Shown piece after piece: positions 62,189-64,000 of a stretch of 64,000 nt of DNA. Made by a program: the position numbers and the translations under genes. The stretch's first letter is position 1; every line of letters starts with the position of its first letter. The stretch lies in NCBI RefSeq assembly GCF_029319185.1, contig NZ_CP119754.1, positions 434,001-498,000 on the forward strand, in the 5' to 3' direction. The notes under the pieces were generated by a model, which saw only the letters and a program-made list of their open reading frames with translations, was not told the DNA's origin and ran no database searches. Source of the stretch: Superficieibacter sp. HKU1 (GTDB lineage: Bacteria; Pseudomonadota; Gammaproteobacteria; Enterobacterales; Enterobacteriaceae).

Positions 62189-62776
62189 ATGAAAGTAGCA
62201 AAAGACCTGGTGGTCAGCCTGGCCTATCAGGTACGTACAGAAGACGGTGTATTGGTTGATGAGTCTCCGGTAAGCGCGCCGCTGGACTATCTGCATGGTC
62301 ACGGCTCCCTGATTTCTGGTCTGGAAAATGCGCTGGAAGGCCATGAACCAGGCGACAAATTTGATGTTGCTGTCGAAGCGAATGACGCTTACGGCCAGTA
62401 CGATGAAAACCTGGTTCAGCGCGTGCCGAAAGACGTCTTTATGGGCGTTGACGAACTGCAGGTTGGCATGCGTTTCCTGGCGGAAACCGACCAGGGTCCG
62501 GTACCGGTTGAAATCACTGGCGTTGAAGACGATCACGTTGTGGTTGATGGTAACCACATGCTGGCAGGCCAGAACCTGAAGTTCAGCGTGGAAGTGGTTG
62601 CTATTCGTGAAGCAACGGCTGAAGAGCTGGAGCATGGTCACGTACACGGCGCACACGATCATCATCACGACCATGACCACGGTCACGATGGCTGCTGCGG
62701 CGGTCACGGCCATGACCACGATCACGACCACGGTAAAGGTGGTTGCGGCGGTCACGGCGGCTGCGGCTGTCATTAA
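62189..62776 (+). CDS. slyD: SlyD, FKBP-type PPIase and metallochaperone
   Basis: A 195-residue FKBP-fold prolyl isomerase with an insert-in-flap domain (about 70-130) and a C-terminal tail very rich in His, Asp and Cys (HDHHHDHDHGHDGCCGGHGH) that binds nickel for hydrogenase maturation. Start MKVAKDLVVSLAYQVRTEDG. Separated from convergent slyX by a strong terminator. Confidence 0.97.
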   Translation: MKVAKDLVVSLAYQVRTEDGVLVDESPVSAPLDYLHGHGSLISGLENALEGHEPGDKFDVAVEANDAYGQYDENLVQRVPKDVFMGVDELQVGMRFLAETDQGPVPVEITGVEDDHVVVDGNHMLAGQNLKFSVEVVAIREATAEELEHGHVHGAHDHHHDHDHGHDGCCGGHGHDHDHDHGKGGCGGHGGCGCH

Positions 62777-62788
62777 TTGTCGTACGCT

Positions 62789-62813
62789 AAAGCGGGGTAA
62801 CCCGCTTTTTTTT
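62789..62813. terminator. Terminator between slyD and slyX
   Basis: AGCGGG-GTAA-CCCGCT stem then a T8 run. It ends slyD and, on the other strand with an A run, may also end slyX. Confidence 0.92.
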
Positions 62814-62818
62814 ACGCC

Positions 62819-63037
62819 TCAATAATGGGGCGGCGGCGTTTCTTCTGAAGGTGAGGCCATGTGCGACGGCTGACTGGCTTTCAGTTTTTCCGCCATCAGG
62901 CGCACGTGTTCACGCAGTTTCGCCATTTCCATTTCGTGTGCGGTCACCGTCTGGTTAAGATCCTCAATCGTGATCTCCTGAAACGCCAGTCGGCTTTCCA
63001 GTTCCGCCAGACGTGCTTCCAATGATTTATCCTGCAT
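62819..63037 (-). CDS. slyX: SlyX, small coiled-coil protein
   Basis: A 72-residue protein with heptad-like hydrophobic spacing (LEARLAELESRLAFQEITIE) over most of its length. Role is unknown. Divergent from fkpA, as in E. coli. Confidence 0.94.
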   Translation of the reverse strand: MQDKSLEARLAELESRLAFQEITIEDLNQTVTAHEMEMAKLREHVRLMAEKLKASQPSHMASPSEETPPPHY

Positions 63038-63125
63038 GATTCACCTCTTCTCTGCGGCTTGTGGTTGCTGGCGGGCGGATTCTACCCAACTTTGACCTGC
63101 CATGCAGCACTGACCTCTTTCTGGA

Positions 63126-63154
63126 GGAAACTAATTTAAACAAAAATAGTCTGA
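63126..63154 (+). promoter_or_regulatory. Sigma-E-type promoter of fkpA
   Basis: GGAAAC at -35 and TCTGA at -10 resemble the sigma-E promoter of E. coli fkpA, with one extra A in the -35 box. It lies 114 bases before the start. Envelope-stress induction is expected. Confidence 0.72.
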
Positions 63155-63267
63155 AAAGATCCGTAATTAGGGAGAGTCCGTCTGTAGATTTCTTCTGCAA
63201 CGCTTTATAGTACGCTTCTAATTTGAAAGTTAACCTGGGGTGAGATGCCCCGGCCCTGGAGATATGG

Positions 63268-64000
63268 ATGAAATCACTGTTTAAAGTTACTCTGCTGGCG
63301 ACGACAATGGCTGTCGCGCTGAACGCGCCGCTGACCTTTGCCGCAGAAACTGCACCTACCGCTGCACCGACTACTGACAGCAAAGCTGCTCCGGCTACCG
63401 ATAGCAATGCAGCTCCAGCCGCTGACAGCAAAGCTGTGTTCAAAAATGACGACCAGAAGTCTGCTTACGCGCTGGGTGCATCGCTGGGCCGTTACATGGA
63501 AAATTCCCTGAAAGAACAAGAAAAACTGGGTATTAAACTGGATAAAGACCAGCTAATCGCTGGCGTTCAGGATGCCTTTGCTGATAAAAGCAAACTCTCC
63601 GACCAGGAAATCGAGCAGACTCTGCAGGCGTTTGAAACCCGCGTAAAAGCCTCCGCTCAGGCGAAGATGGAAAAAGACGCCGCTGAAAGCGAAGCAAAAG
63701 GTAAAGCCTTCCGTGATGCTTTCGCCAAAGAGAAAGGCGTGAAAAAATCTGCGACCGGTCTGCTGTATAAAGTAGAAAAAGCGGGTAGCGGCGACGCGCC
63801 GAAAGACAGCGACACCGTTGTGGTGAACTACAAAGGTACGCTGACTGACGGTAAAGAGTTCGATAACTCATACACCCGCGGCGAGCCGCTGTCTTTCCGT
63901 CTGGATGGTGTGATCCCGGGCTGGACTGAAGGCCTGAAAAACATCAAGAAAGGCGGTAAGATCAAACTGGTTATCCCACCGGAACTGGCCTACGGTAAAA
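63268..64000 (+). CDS. fkpA: FkpA, periplasmic PPIase/chaperone, 3' end outside the window
   Basis: The first 244 residues of a periplasmic FKBP-type isomerase and chaperone of about 270-290 residues. Signal peptide MKSLFKVTLLATTMAVALNAPLTFA. Before the dimerisation domain (from FKNDDQKSAYALG) is a linker with three 8-residue repeats of the AAPxTDSK type that make it longer than in E. coli. FKBP domain begins near residue 160 (SDTVVVNYKGTL, FDNSYTRGEPLSFRLDG). Confidence 0.96.
   Translation, partial: MKSLFKVTLLATTMAVALNAPLTFAAETAPTAAPTTDSKAAPATDSNAAPAADSKAVFKNDDQKSAYALGASLGRYMENSLKEQEKLGIKLDKDQLIAGVQDAFADKSKLSDQEIEQTLQAFETRVKASAQAKMEKDAAESEAKGKAFRDAFAKEKGVKKSATGLLYKVEKAGSGDAPKDSDTVVVNYKGTLTDGKEFDNSYTRGEPLSFRLDGVIPGWTEGLKNIKKGGKIKLVIPPELAYGK
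63361..63432 (+). repeat. Three 24-base tandem repeats inside fkpA
   Basis: Units start at 63361, 63385 and 63409 and encode AAPTTDSK, AAPATDSN and AAPAADSK. Copies differ at several bases. Lies in the linker after the signal peptide. Confidence 0.85.

Noticed and set aside
62177..62773. 198-codon minus-strand frame opposite slyD with a Val/Thr/Ala-rich start
   Set aside because: Mirror image of the SlyD histidine-rich tail; not a membrane protein gene.

Overview
The window is a chromosomal segment of an enteric gamma-proteobacterium (Enterobacteriaceae). Gene order from igaA and nudE through mrcA, hofMNOPQ, aroK-aroB-damX-dam-rpe-gph-trpS, cysG-nir, tsgA-ppiA-yhfG-fic-pabA-argD-yhfK-crp-yhfA-prkB-yheU-yheT and yheS-kefG-kefB-yheV-slyD-slyX-fkpA is the E. 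coli 74-76 minute region. Conserved products such as Crp, AroK, Rpe and ArgD look nearly identical to the E. coli proteins, while Hof and Yhf proteins are clearly diverged. Together with malonate decarboxylase and nicotinamide-salvage genes absent from E. coli K-12, this suggests Citrobacter or a close relative. The genus is an inference, not something the sequence proves.

Layout. 1-7.7 kb: 5' part of igaA, nudE, mrcA (PBP1A) and the hofMNOPQ operon for a DNA-uptake/pilus-assembly-like apparatus. 8-14.4 kb: the dam superoperon (shikimate enzymes, cell-division SPOR protein, Dam methylase, Rpe, Gph, TrpS). 14.6-22 kb: the complete yhfZYXW-php-yhfUTS cluster, a co-directional set of two regulators, two PLP-fold enzymes, a phosphopentomutase-like protein, a phosphotriesterase-like protein, a small protein and a membrane protein, with no established joint pathway. 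22-29.7 kb: yhfL and an A+T-rich chaperone-usher fimbrial operon inserted between yhfL and cysG. Its first minor-pilin gene is broken by one in-frame TAA. 30-34.6 kb: nirB-nirD-cysG, in which nirC has decayed to about 130 bases. 34.8-45.5 kb: conserved housekeeping genes including the yhfG-fic toxin-antitoxin-like pair and crp.

45.6-57.4 kb is a metabolic island between yheT and yheS. It holds a divergent NrtR-type regulator facing a Prs-like plus NadV-like gene pair, followed by a full malonate decarboxylase operon (mdcABCDEFGH) with convergent mdcR. The Prs-like/NadV-like pair could make NMN from nicotinamide and PRPP. It could instead belong to the recently described ADP-ribose-based NAD reconstitution type. 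Sequence alone cannot separate the two. 57.4-64 kb returns to conserved genes: ABC-F protein YheS, KefG-KefB potassium efflux, YheV, the SlyD and FkpA peptidyl-prolyl isomerases, and SlyX.

Regulatory signals seen directly include FNR and NarL/NarP-type sites upstream of nirB, two ARG-box-like palindromes before argD, a CRP-type site between tsgA and ppiA, a sigma-E-type promoter before fkpA, tandem dyads before the Prs-like gene, two perfect dyads before mdcA, several intrinsic terminators and four BIME/REP elements. No tRNA, rRNA, CRISPR array, intact insertion sequence or integrase was found.
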